From CAZJKO01 sp964546995 (GTDB taxonomy: Bacteria; Bacillota_I; Bacilli_A; RF39; UBA660), in contig CAZJKO010000014.1 in the NCBI GenBank assembly GCA_964546995.1, positions 1-21,564 of the forward strand: a DNA stretch of 21,564 bases, given 5' to 3'. Every line of letters starts with the position of its first letter. Position 1 is the first letter of the stretch. The position numbers and the translations under genes are program-made. The notes under the pieces were generated by a model. That model did not search any database. It saw only the letters and a list, made by a program, of their open reading frames with translations, and was not told the origin of the DNA. Shown here in pieces: positions 5,292 through 12,371 of the stretch.

Positions 5292-6695
5292 TTATATTTC
5301 TTCAATTTTCATAAAGTTAGTATGTGCATCGTGTGGGAATCCTCCGACAACAGTCACGATATCACCACTTTTTAAATCGACCATTTCTTTGGCTGCTTTA
5401 ATACCATCGCGAACAAGTTCATCCGTATCAGCATACTCCTTAACAACAGTAGGATAAACACCCCACTTCAAAGCAAGGGAACGTGCTACCTTTTCACTTG
5501 GTACTGCAGCAATAATAACGGAATTAGGACGAAGAGAAGAAACGTCTAACGCAGTCTTTCCAGTTGTCGTAGATACGACGATAGCTTTAGTTGGAAGAGA
5601 CTGTGTTGATCTTGCCACACATTCTGCAATCGTATTGTGAATTTCCGTTCCTCTTAACTTGTATTCACTCAAATTGTATTTAGTAATCTTTTCGACATTG
5701 TGACAAATACTTGCCATCATTTGAATCGTTTCGACTGGATAATTTCCCATCGTCGTCTCATCACTCGTCATAATCGCATCGCACCCTGCTAAAATGGCAT
5801 TCGATACATCTGTTACTTCCGCATTGGTAGGACGAATATTGGTCTTCATGCTCGTCATCATTTGTGTAGCCATAATGACACCCGTTCCATTAGCATGACA
5901 AGTATCGATCATCATCTGTTGGTAAAGTGGCAAGTTTTCAAGTCCTGTTTCCACTCCTAAATCACCACGAGCTACCATAACATAATCGGATGCTTCGACA
6001 ATTTCTTGTAAATGATCCATTGCATATTGAGTTTCTACTTTTGAAACAATCTTCATATTTGGCTTTCCAAATTCACGACAAAGTTCACGAACTGCCTGAA
6101 TATCAGAAGCACTGTTGACAAACGAAATAGCCAAATAATCTCCATCCATATCACAAGCATACTTAATATCTTCACGGTCTTTATCGGAAACATAAGGAAC
6201 ATCTAACTTGATACCTGGAATACATACACCACGACGTGATTTAATCACACCACCATTGACAATACGGCAAGTTACTCCCCCATCGCTATCTTTACTTTCA
6301 ACAATAAGCTTATAGAAACCATCATCGATTAAAATGCTACTTCCGACGTGCAAATCTTTAAGAATTCCCTTATAGTTAAAAGAAATTCGTTCATTTGTAC
6401 CAAGAACATCTTCTTCGACAATACGAATCGTTCCTCCTGAAACAAGTTCCACTTTATCATTTTCGAAGGTACACGTTCTAAGATCTGGTCCTTTTGTATC
6501 GTAAAGTGTCGCAATGTTCGCACCAAGTTCTTCGTTAGCGCGCTTGATTAACGATTCATCTAACTTTCTTTCTTCCATTGTTGCATGAGAAAAATTAATT
6601 CTTGCAACATTCATACCTGCTTCTACCAAACCTTTAAAATTTTCCCATGTTTGTGTAGATGGTCCAATACTACAAATAATTTTTGTTTTTTTCAT
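5292..6695 (-). CDS. pyk: Pyruvate kinase
   Basis: Final ATP-yielding step of glycolysis: phosphoenolpyruvate plus ADP to pyruvate plus ATP. The family order is clear: KTKIICSIGPST at the N-terminus, ARINFSH, DTKGPDLRT, the B-domain, SKVETQYAMD with the catalytic Lys (about 219), VMVARGDLGVE binding the divalent metal, and GVIMATQMM. I start at ATG 6695, since GGGAG lies 7 nt before it and only 1 nt before the ATG at 6701. At 467 residues it lacks the PEP-utiliser-like C-terminal extension of Bacillus enzymes. Several usually invariant spots differ: MTSDETTMGNYP where MLSGETAAGKYP is expected, SFVNSASD instead of SFVRKASD, and TALDVSSLRP instead of TARxISKxRP. The gene stands alone behind the mutM terminator; TGGTATTAT near 6735 may be its extended -10. 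Confidence 0.93.
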   Translation of the reverse strand: MKKTKIICSIGPSTQTWENFKGLVEAGMNVARINFSHATMEERKLDESLIKRANEELGANIATLYDTKGPDLRTCTFENDKVELVSGGTIRIVEEDVLGTNERISFNYKGILKDLHVGSSILIDDGFYKLIVESKDSDGGVTCRIVNGGVIKSRRGVCIPGIKLDVPYVSDKDREDIKYACDMDGDYLAISFVNSASDIQAVRELCREFGKPNMKIVSKVETQYAMDHLQEIVEASDYVMVARGDLGVETGLENLPLYQQMMIDTCHANGTGVIMATQMMTSMKTNIRPTNAEVTDVSNAILAGCDAIMTSDETTMGNYPVETIQMMASICHNVEKITKYNLSEYKLRGTEIHNTIAECVARSTQSLPTKAIVVSTTTGKTALDVSSLRPNSVIIAAVPSEKVARSLALKWGVYPTVVKEYADTDELVRDGIKAAKEMVDLKSGDIVTVVGGFPHDAHTNFMKIEEI

Positions 6696-6743
6696 GATCA
6701 TACTCCCTCTCTTTTTTCAACAACGATAATAATACCACAAAAC

Positions 6744-6779
6744 AAAAAAAATAGAAATACCTAAATCGATATTTCTATT
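6744..6779 (-). terminator. Terminator after mutM
   Basis: Minus strand AATAGAAATA (6779-6770) pairs with TATTTCTATT (6759-6750) over 10 bp, followed by six or more T. It closes the polA-mutM cluster just past the mutM stop. Confidence 0.8.
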
Positions 6780-6782
6780 ATT

Positions 6783-7604
6783 TTATTTCATTTTTTGACA
6801 AGTAGGACAGTAGTACGTTCCACGTCCACCCACCGTCGTTTTGATAATCGTATGACCACAGACAGGACAACACTCCTTACCATGAACCAACAACTCATTT
6901 TGAAATCGTCCATGAACCCCTTCTTCTGATTCGTAACTACGAATGGTCGTCCCACCGAGCGAAATAGCTTTGGTAAGAACAAGTTTTGTATTCTCAATAA
7001 TCTTTTGACAATCGTTAGTAGAAAGCGTCTTAGCACTTTGCAAAGGATGAAGATGACTTAAAAACAAAATCTCATCATCGTAAATATTCCCAATACCAGA
7101 AATAATCGATTGATCTAAAAGAACGGTCTTAATCGGAAGCGTCCTCTTAGCGAAGGAAGCATGAAGATAATCACTCGTAAGGTTTTCATCATTATACTCA
7201 AAACCAAGCTTAGAAAGAGGTGGTCTCAAAAGGTATTCCTCTTTTTCAAGAAGAAGCATTTTTCCAAATTTTCTCGTATCGTGAAAGCGAAGCTGCTCAC
7301 CATCATCAAGCATAAAGATGACATGTTCATGCTTATTCCTAGGATCCTCTATCGAACGAAAGAAAAACCGTCCTTCCATTCGAAGATGGATGAGCAAAAC
7401 ATGTTGGGTAAGCATAAACACAAGCCACTTTCCTCTTGTATCGATTTTTAAAATACGTTGCCCTTTTAACTGAGAAATAAACAAAGAAACACTAGGATAC
7501 TCAATCGTATTATTCCAAAATACTTCGACAGAAGAAATCGTCTTTCCCATTAATCGTTTTTCTAGATTGTGTGCAACAGTAATAACTTCTGGTTTTTCTG
7601 GCAT
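6783..7604 (-). CDS. mutM: Formamidopyrimidine-DNA glycosylase (Fpg/MutM)
   Basis: Base-excision repair enzyme that removes 8-oxoguanine and formamidopyrimidines and cleaves the strand. I start at ATG 7604 because catalysis uses Pro2 of MPExPEV as the nucleophile; the upstream in-frame ATG at 7622 would bury it. Pro2, Glu3 and Glu6 are present (MPEKPEV), as is the catalytic Lys in DTRGKWL, HDTRKFG, LLDQSIISGIGNIYDDE, GGTTIRSY, and the C-terminal zinc finger CPVC...CPTC with GGRGTYYCPTCQ. Length is 273 residues, normal for the family. It is the last gene of the polA cluster; in Bacillus mutM follows polA directly, whereas here one unrecognised gene lies between. Confidence 0.94.
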   Translation of the reverse strand: MPEKPEVITVAHNLEKRLMGKTISSVEVFWNNTIEYPSVSLFISQLKGQRILKIDTRGKWLVFMLTQHVLLIHLRMEGRFFFRSIEDPRNKHEHVIFMLDDGEQLRFHDTRKFGKMLLLEKEEYLLRPPLSKLGFEYNDENLTSDYLHASFAKRTLPIKTVLLDQSIISGIGNIYDDEILFLSHLHPLQSAKTLSTNDCQKIIENTKLVLTKAISLGGTTIRSYESEEGVHGRFQNELLVHGKECCPVCGHTIIKTTVGGRGTYYCPTCQKMK

Positions 7605-7655
7605 ACCTCTACCTCTTTCCATAGAATATTTTAAAGAATGGATAAAAACAAAGCA

Positions 7656-8288
7656 CTAACGCTTTTTTTCAGCAAGATCACGATCAGAATCGATCGTAGA
7701 TTCTTTCTCTGTAAACTCAAACATAGTAAAGAAATCGTTATTCATCACTCGAAAAACATCTATATCTTTTGCTTTTTCATAAACGTAATACGCAACATCA
7801 TATGCACTTAAAACATGATGATTCCTATCGACAATAAGACTCAATTTTGATTTATCGATTGCCATAGGTAATTTTATATCATAACCAGTTAAACCTCCAA
7901 TTTTCGCTCTTTCAAGTTGCGCATCATCAAGTTCTACCCGAAAATAGACTTCATCTTGCAATTTCCGAATCATAGCCTTACATACAACATCTTTAGAAAT
8001 ACATTGATCGATGGTAAAATCAGAAATTTCCAAAAAATATTTTTGATATACTTCAGGAATTTCAGATATTTTCACTTTTGTACAAAAGACATGAATAAAA
8101 GAATTAAGGATTCCCATAATGCCCTTTCCACCTTTAGATAGAGAAACATTCATCTCATCGTTTACCAATTGACTTGCTGCACCAACCGAAGGAAGTAGCC
8201 CACTATTTAAGATAGAAGAAACATTTGCTTGATTCGTAAAATGAAAATAGTCATGATTTAAATCACATTGATCAATATCGATCACCAT
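7656..8288 (-). CDS. Unrecognised protein with an ADP-ribosyltransferase-like N-terminal motif
   Basis: I start at ATG 8288, which has a perfect AAGGAGG 5 nt upstream, giving 210 residues. I do not know the family. Residues about 12-55 read YFHFTNQANVSSILNSGLLP, then SVGAASQ and VSLSKGGKGI. The order H-x-T, I-x-x-x-GLLP, V-x-LS resembles the NAD-binding start of DarT/KptA-like ADP-ribosyltransferase folds, but this is a by-eye resemblance only. The middle (residues 90-150) is mixed alpha/beta; the C-terminus is charged (DSDRDLAEKKR). It sits between polA and mutM with short gaps and no strong terminator, so co-transcription with DNA repair genes is likely. No partner antitoxin-like gene is visible. 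Confidence 0.6.
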   Translation of the reverse strand: MVIDIDQCDLNHDYFHFTNQANVSSILNSGLLPSVGAASQLVNDEMNVSLSKGGKGIMGILNSFIHVFCTKVKISEIPEVYQKYFLEISDFTIDQCISKDVVCKAMIRKLQDEVYFRVELDDAQLERAKIGGLTGYDIKLPMAIDKSKLSLIVDRNHHVLSAYDVAYYVYEKAKDIDVFRVMNNDFFTMFEFTEKESTIDSDRDLAEKKR

Positions 8289-8324
8289 ATGAACCTCCTT
8301 ATAGATCATCATCCAATAATATTT

Positions 8325-10949
8325 TTATTTTGCTTCATACCAATTATTTCCAACGGCAATCTCGACTTTTAACGGAACAAGAAGAGGATAAGTATGTTCC
8401 ATAATCCTTTGAACGATCTCACGCACCTCTTTCTCTTCTTCGAGTAATACATCAAAGACAAGTTCATCGTGTACTTGTAATAACATTTTACTCTTCAGCC
8501 CCTTTTCTTTAAATTCACGATAAATCTCTACCATGGCTTTCTTAAGAATATCGGCACTACTTCCTTGAATAGGCGTATTTAGAGCCATTCTCTCACCTTG
8601 ACTCTTCACCATATAGTTTTTACTCTTCAATTCTTCGATCGTTCTCTTACGGTTCATAATCGTTCGAACATACCCCTTCTCATAAGCATCTCTAATTTCC
8701 TGATCCATGTATTCTTTAATACCAGGATACGTATTCAAATAAGTATCAATAAATGCCTTAGCACTCTTTAAATCGATACCTAAATCTTCACTCAACCCAA
8801 AACTACTAATCCCATAAAGAATCCCAAAATTAACCGCTTTCGCAGTACGACGCATTTCTTTTGTCACATCTTCTTCTTTAACCATAAAAATATCGGAAGC
8901 TGTCTTTGCATGAATATCCTTATCTTCTTGAAAAGCTTTAATTAAATTATCAGCTTTCGACATATGAGCAAACATCCGAAGTTCAATCTGCGAATAATCG
9001 CTCGATAACAACAAAGAAGAAGGACTCGCAACAAACGCCTTTCTAACCATGCGACCATACTCGAGACGCGCAGGAATATTTTGCAAATTAGGACTAACGC
9101 TAGATAATCTTCCCGTCCTAGTAAGTGTCTGATTGTAAATCGTATGAATTCGCTCATCTTCCCGAATTTCTTGAAGAAGTCCAACCGCATAATTTGTATA
9201 GAGTTTCGATAACGTACGATATTCTAAAATTTGGGAAACGATCGGATGAAAATGAACGACTTTATCTAAAATTTCTTTACTCGTCGAATAACTCTGATCT
9301 TTAATTCTTTTAGGATAAGGAATGCCCAACTTGCAAAACAACACATCCCCTAATTGTTTCGGTGACATAATGTTAAAAGAAAAGCCCGCACTTTTATAAA
9401 TATCGTTTGCAAGAAGATCGATTTTTTCTTTTAATTCTTTTTCCAGTGCTTCTAGATAACTTCGATCTACTAATATACCTGTTAACTCCATATCGGCAAG
9501 GACCTCAGCAAGAGGCATCTCGATATCTTGAAACAAAGGAAACTCTTCTTCTTTCGTAAGTTCTTCAAGTAATTGACCACGACTATCGTAAAGAAATTTT
9601 GCCTTTCTAGCACAAAGCATCATCTGATCGCTAATATTGACGTGCTTTGGCCGCTTCTCCGTACCGAACAATTCTTCATAAATAGGAAAAGAATTAGAAA
9701 TAGACATACTATTTGCAAAATAAGCAAGATCGTCCTTAATCTCGTAATTCAGTAAATACCCAGCAATCATAGCATCAAAAACAATGTGAGAATAAGAATA
9801 ATGATGTCTTGTAAAAACGACAATAAACTTTTTATAATCGTAAGTATATTTCTCTAAAGTAGAATCAAAAAAGTTGGGAGCATTAGAAAATAAGTCAAAC
9901 GGAATATAGTAACAATTCACCCCATCGTACAACGTAACACTCACAGGATCAGTGAAGTGATAATTCCCCTGTTCCAACTCCAAATAAATAGAATAAGGTC
10001 CCTCTAATTTCACTTGATCCATCGACTTTACTTCAATAATGGAAATAGGTACTTCTTCCTTTCCTCTAGCAAGTTCTTCTTTAGATGGATGTTCTAATTT
10101 TTTAATGAGCGAATGAAACTCCAGTTCATTTAAAAGAGAAAGATACAAATCGTAATTTAATCCCTGATAAAGCAAATCATCAAACGTAAAATCGATCGGC
10201 ACATCACAATAGATCGTCGCCAAATCGTAACTCATATAAGCGGCCTCTTTATCCAAAAGAAGCTTTTCTTTCGTCTTTCCCTTAATTTCTTCGATATTTT
10301 CATAAAGATGATCCAATGTTTGATACTCTTTTAAAAGCGAAATAGCCGTCTTTTCTCCAATTCCCTTTACCCCAGGAATGTGGTCAGATGGATCTCCCAT
10401 CAATGCTTTAAGATCGATCATCCGGATCGGCTCCACCCCATAAGTTTCAAAAAACACATCACGTGTCATTCGTATATGACCAGAAGTTTTTAAAAGTTTC
10501 ACATCGATTTGATCGCTAATTAATTGCAACAAATCTTTATCACTACTAACGATCGTCCCAATAAAATCAGGATCTTTTTCGATTCTTTTACACACAGTTC
10601 CAATAATATCATCTGCTTCGTATTGATCAATTTCAAAATGAAAAATACCCATTGCATCAAGAAGCTTTTTAGCGACAGGAAACTGTTCCTTTAATTCTTC
10701 AGGAATTTCTTTTCGACCTGCTTTATACGACTCGTATTTATCGTGACGAAACGTTTTTCCCCGATCGAACGCTACCATGATATAGCTAGGCTCTTCTTCG
10801 AAAATAATCTTATTCATCATATTGATAAATCCATAAAGCGCATTGGTAGGAAATCCTTTCGAATTTCTCATAATCACACCAGAGTAACTCGTCGCATAGT
10901 AACTTCGAAACAACAAATTGTTTCCATCTACTAAGATAATCTTCTTCAT
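8325..10949 (-). CDS. polA: DNA polymerase I
   Basis: Gap filling and Okazaki-fragment processing. Residues 1-290 form the 5'-3' exonuclease (ILVDGNNLLFRSYYA, IVSSDKDLLQLI, DHIPGVKGIGEKTA). The polymerase domain occupies about 470-874, with SSDYSQIELRMFAHM (motif A), RRTAKAVNFGILYGISSFGL (O helix) and LLQVHDELVFDV (motif C). The 3'-5' exonuclease-like part in between has lost the usual acidic motif: LELEQ stands where DTET is expected, so proofreading is probably inactive, as in Bacillus and Thermus enzymes. I use ATG 10949 (MKKIILVDG), the usual start, with GGTG 6 nt upstream; the ATG at 10961 adds four residues. It heads the cluster polA, 210-aa gene, mutM. Confidence 0.95.
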   Translation of the reverse strand: MKKIILVDGNNLLFRSYYATSYSGVIMRNSKGFPTNALYGFINMMNKIIFEEEPSYIMVAFDRGKTFRHDKYESYKAGRKEIPEELKEQFPVAKKLLDAMGIFHFEIDQYEADDIIGTVCKRIEKDPDFIGTIVSSDKDLLQLISDQIDVKLLKTSGHIRMTRDVFFETYGVEPIRMIDLKALMGDPSDHIPGVKGIGEKTAISLLKEYQTLDHLYENIEEIKGKTKEKLLLDKEAAYMSYDLATIYCDVPIDFTFDDLLYQGLNYDLYLSLLNELEFHSLIKKLEHPSKEELARGKEEVPISIIEVKSMDQVKLEGPYSIYLELEQGNYHFTDPVSVTLYDGVNCYYIPFDLFSNAPNFFDSTLEKYTYDYKKFIVVFTRHHYSYSHIVFDAMIAGYLLNYEIKDDLAYFANSMSISNSFPIYEELFGTEKRPKHVNISDQMMLCARKAKFLYDSRGQLLEELTKEEEFPLFQDIEMPLAEVLADMELTGILVDRSYLEALEKELKEKIDLLANDIYKSAGFSFNIMSPKQLGDVLFCKLGIPYPKRIKDQSYSTSKEILDKVVHFHPIVSQILEYRTLSKLYTNYAVGLLQEIREDERIHTIYNQTLTRTGRLSSVSPNLQNIPARLEYGRMVRKAFVASPSSLLLSSDYSQIELRMFAHMSKADNLIKAFQEDKDIHAKTASDIFMVKEEDVTKEMRRTAKAVNFGILYGISSFGLSEDLGIDLKSAKAFIDTYLNTYPGIKEYMDQEIRDAYEKGYVRTIMNRKRTIEELKSKNYMVKSQGERMALNTPIQGSSADILKKAMVEIYREFKEKGLKSKMLLQVHDELVFDVLLEEEKEVREIVQRIMEHTYPLLVPLKVEIAVGNNWYEAK

Positions 10950-11010
10950 ATACATCACCATGTTTAGTATATCACAGGAAAACAGGTATTCCTAGTACTT
11001 GTTTTTAAGT

Positions 11011-11048
11011 AAAAATAAAAGAATTGTAACAAACAAGCAACAATTCTT
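11011..11048 (-). terminator. Terminator after the small SOS-type gene
   Basis: Minus strand AAGAATTGT (11048-11040) pairs with ACAATTCTT (11027-11019) around a 12-nt loop, followed by TTATTTTT. It separates the SOS gene from polA. Confidence 0.65.
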
Positions 11049-11071
11049 AACGAAACGTAATAGATAAAATC

Positions 11072-11224
11072 TTAATTGACTTTTAAAACCACACTATTAT
11101 TTTGATTTCGAAAGTCTTCTCTACTCTCCAATTTGTCTACCCGACTCGTTAAGACGAAAGCCAATAAAATAGCCACTACGTATAATAGAATCACTCCTTT
11201 ACTTTTGTTCCAAAACTTTTTCAT
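11072..11224 (-). CDS. SOS-induced small membrane protein, SosA/YneA-like by position
   Basis: A 50-residue protein with a basic start (MKKFWNKSK), one membrane helix (about residues 10-28, VILLYVVAILLAFVLT), and a short charged extracytoplasmic tail of about 22 residues. ATG 11224 is chosen because AAAGGAGGAG precedes it; an upstream ATG at 11266 would lie at the SOS box and inside the promoter. It diverges from lexA and its promoter contains a perfect SOS box, exactly the arrangement of yneA in Bacillus and sosA in Staphylococcus, whose products stop cell division during DNA damage. It is smaller than both (YneA about 105 with LysM, SosA 77) and has no LysM domain. Role is inferred from context. 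Confidence 0.65.
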   Translation of the reverse strand: MKKFWNKSKGVILLYVVAILLAFVLTSRVDKLESREDFRNQNNSVVLKVN

Positions 11225-11249
11225 ATTTATCTCCTCCTTTTGTACTTTA

Positions 11250-11279
11250 ATTATAATATAGAACACTTGTTCGTGTCAA
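11250..11279 (-). promoter_or_regulatory. Promoter of the small SOS-type gene
   Basis: Minus strand TTGACA (11279-11274), 18-bp spacer, TATAAT (11255-11250). The spacer is filled by the SOS box, so bound LexA would block it directly. Confidence 0.8.
11261..11272. promoter_or_regulatory. LexA operator (SOS box)
   Basis: GAACACTTGTTC is a perfect GAAC-N4-GTTC palindrome, the Gram-positive (Cheo) LexA site. It lies between the divergent lexA and SOS-gene promoters. A second, weaker site (CGAACATTCATTTG, 11297-11310) touches the lexA -35 box and may give autoregulation. Confidence 0.85.
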
Positions 11280-11307
11280 TCGAAAATTCGAAATAACGAA
11301 CATTCAT

Positions 11308-11336
11308 TTGACATTTGACGTCTATTATGTTATAGT
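11308..11336 (+). promoter_or_regulatory. Promoter of lexA
   Basis: TTGACA (11308-11313), 17-bp spacer, TATAGT (11331-11336). The degenerate SOS half-site CGAACATTC lies just upstream. Confidence 0.8.
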
Positions 11337-11360
11337 TAACTTAAATAAAGGAGGAAAAAT

Positions 11361-11978
11361 GTGGAAAAGTTAACGAAAAAACAAGGAGAAGTCCTAGATG
11401 CCATCAAGCGATTACTTGCCAAAAATGGATATCCACCTACAGTAAGAGAAGTAGGACGTGAAGTAAATCTAAACTCTTCGGCAACAATCCATACTCATAT
11501 TACCCATTTAGAAAACAAAGGATATTTAAAAAAGGGGCAAAATAAAAACAGAACGATCGAATTGACAGTACCAAACGAATACTTAGAAAAAACGGATGGC
11601 GTCATCAGTGTTCCTCTGCTCGGTAAAGTAACTGCAGGTAATCCGATCGAAGCCATTGAACTTCCCGATGAATTCTTCGAACTACCTAGCAATCTAATTC
11701 CAAACAAAAAGGAAGTATTCGCCCTAAAAGTCAGTGGTGAAAGTATGATCAATGCAGGAATATTCGATGGAGATATCGTCATTATCGAACGAAAAAACAC
11801 GGCCATTAATGGCGAAATCGTCGTAGCAATGACCGAAGAAAACGAAGTAACGCTAAAGACCTTCTACAAAGAAAAAGATCACATTCGTCTTCAACCTCAA
11901 AATGATACGATGGATCCAATCATATTAAACAATGTAACGATTCTAGGAAAAGCAATTGGTCTTTATCGACAATTATAA
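11361..11978 (+). CDS. lexA: LexA repressor
   Basis: Transcriptional repressor of the SOS response; RecA filaments make it cut itself. The 205-residue product starts with GTG at 11361, behind GGAGG. Residues 1-65 form the winged helix (KQGEVLDAIKRLLAKNGYPP, SSATIHTHITHLENKGYL). The cleavage site Ala92-Gly93 (KVTAGNP), the catalytic Ser128 in SGESM and Lys166 in EVTLK all sit at the expected spacing (B. subtilis 91-92, 127, 165), so the protein should be fully active. The nearest visible target is the divergent small membrane gene. It ends at a strong terminator shared with the opposite operon. Confidence 0.97.
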   Translation: MEKLTKKQGEVLDAIKRLLAKNGYPPTVREVGREVNLNSSATIHTHITHLENKGYLKKGQNKNRTIELTVPNEYLEKTDGVISVPLLGKVTAGNPIEAIELPDEFFELPSNLIPNKKEVFALKVSGESMINAGIFDGDIVIIERKNTAINGEIVVAMTEENEVTLKTFYKEKDHIRLQPQNDTMDPIILNNVTILGKAIGLYRQL

Positions 11979-11983
11979 TAACC

Positions 11984-12011
11984 AAAAAAAGCGAGTGACT
12001 CCACTCGCTTT
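11984..12011. terminator. Bidirectional terminator between lexA and the large prepilin locus
   Basis: AAAGCGAGTG (11988-11997), loop ACTC, CACTCGCTTT (12002-12011). The minus-strand transcript gets seven T after the stem, so it is strongest for the 12013-14228 operon. Confidence 0.85.
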
Positions 12012-12012
12012 C

Positions 12013-12357
12013 TCATGCGCTAAAATCAATATAAAAATTAGAAGAATCATCCTGCAACTCAATGATCTCGGTTTTCACATGAAATAAATAAGTATGAACA
12101 ATTTCCTTAGAGTCACTCTTTTTTTGAAGAATGGTTACGCATTCACGTGAAATGGTTCCTGTAGCTTCTAAAAAAGTTCCTTCTTTGCCATATAAATAAG
12201 AAATAACTTCAATTGCCCGATTTTGAAATTGAGTAATCTCAAATGGAGAGTAAGTTTCCTCTTTTTTATATTCAAATGGCTTAAAAACAAATACCATTCC
12301 AATCAAAATAGAAAGAATACCGATCACACCAATAAGAAAAACAATCACTTTTTTCAC
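12013..12357 (-). CDS. Small membrane-anchored protein paired with the large prepilin
   Basis: I start at GTG 12357, 7-8 nt after AGGAGG, which gives 114 residues; the ATG at 12384 lies before the end of the upstream gene and has no ribosome site. The product has one N-terminal hydrophobic segment (about residues 3-25: VIVFLIGVIGILSILIGMVF) and an extracytoplasmic domain of about 85 residues with beta-like stretches, one Cys and a FYIDFSA end. It has no prepilin cleavage motif. The start is 14 nt past the prepilin stop, so the two are one transcript. A role as chaperone, minor subunit or anchor for the large prepilin is inference; no family is recognised. Confidence 0.68.
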   Translation of the reverse strand: MKKVIVFLIGVIGILSILIGMVFVFKPFEYKKEETYSPFEITQFQNRAIEVISYLYGKEGTFLEATGTISRECVTILQKKSDSKEIVHTYLFHVKTEIIELQDDSSNFYIDFSA

Positions 12358-12371
12358 ATAAGCCCCTCCTC

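Noticed and set aside
5017..5457. Plus-strand open frame of 146 codons across the tmcAL-pyk junction
   Set aside because: It lies out of frame in tmcAL and antisense in pyk, crosses the shared terminator, and has no ribosome site.
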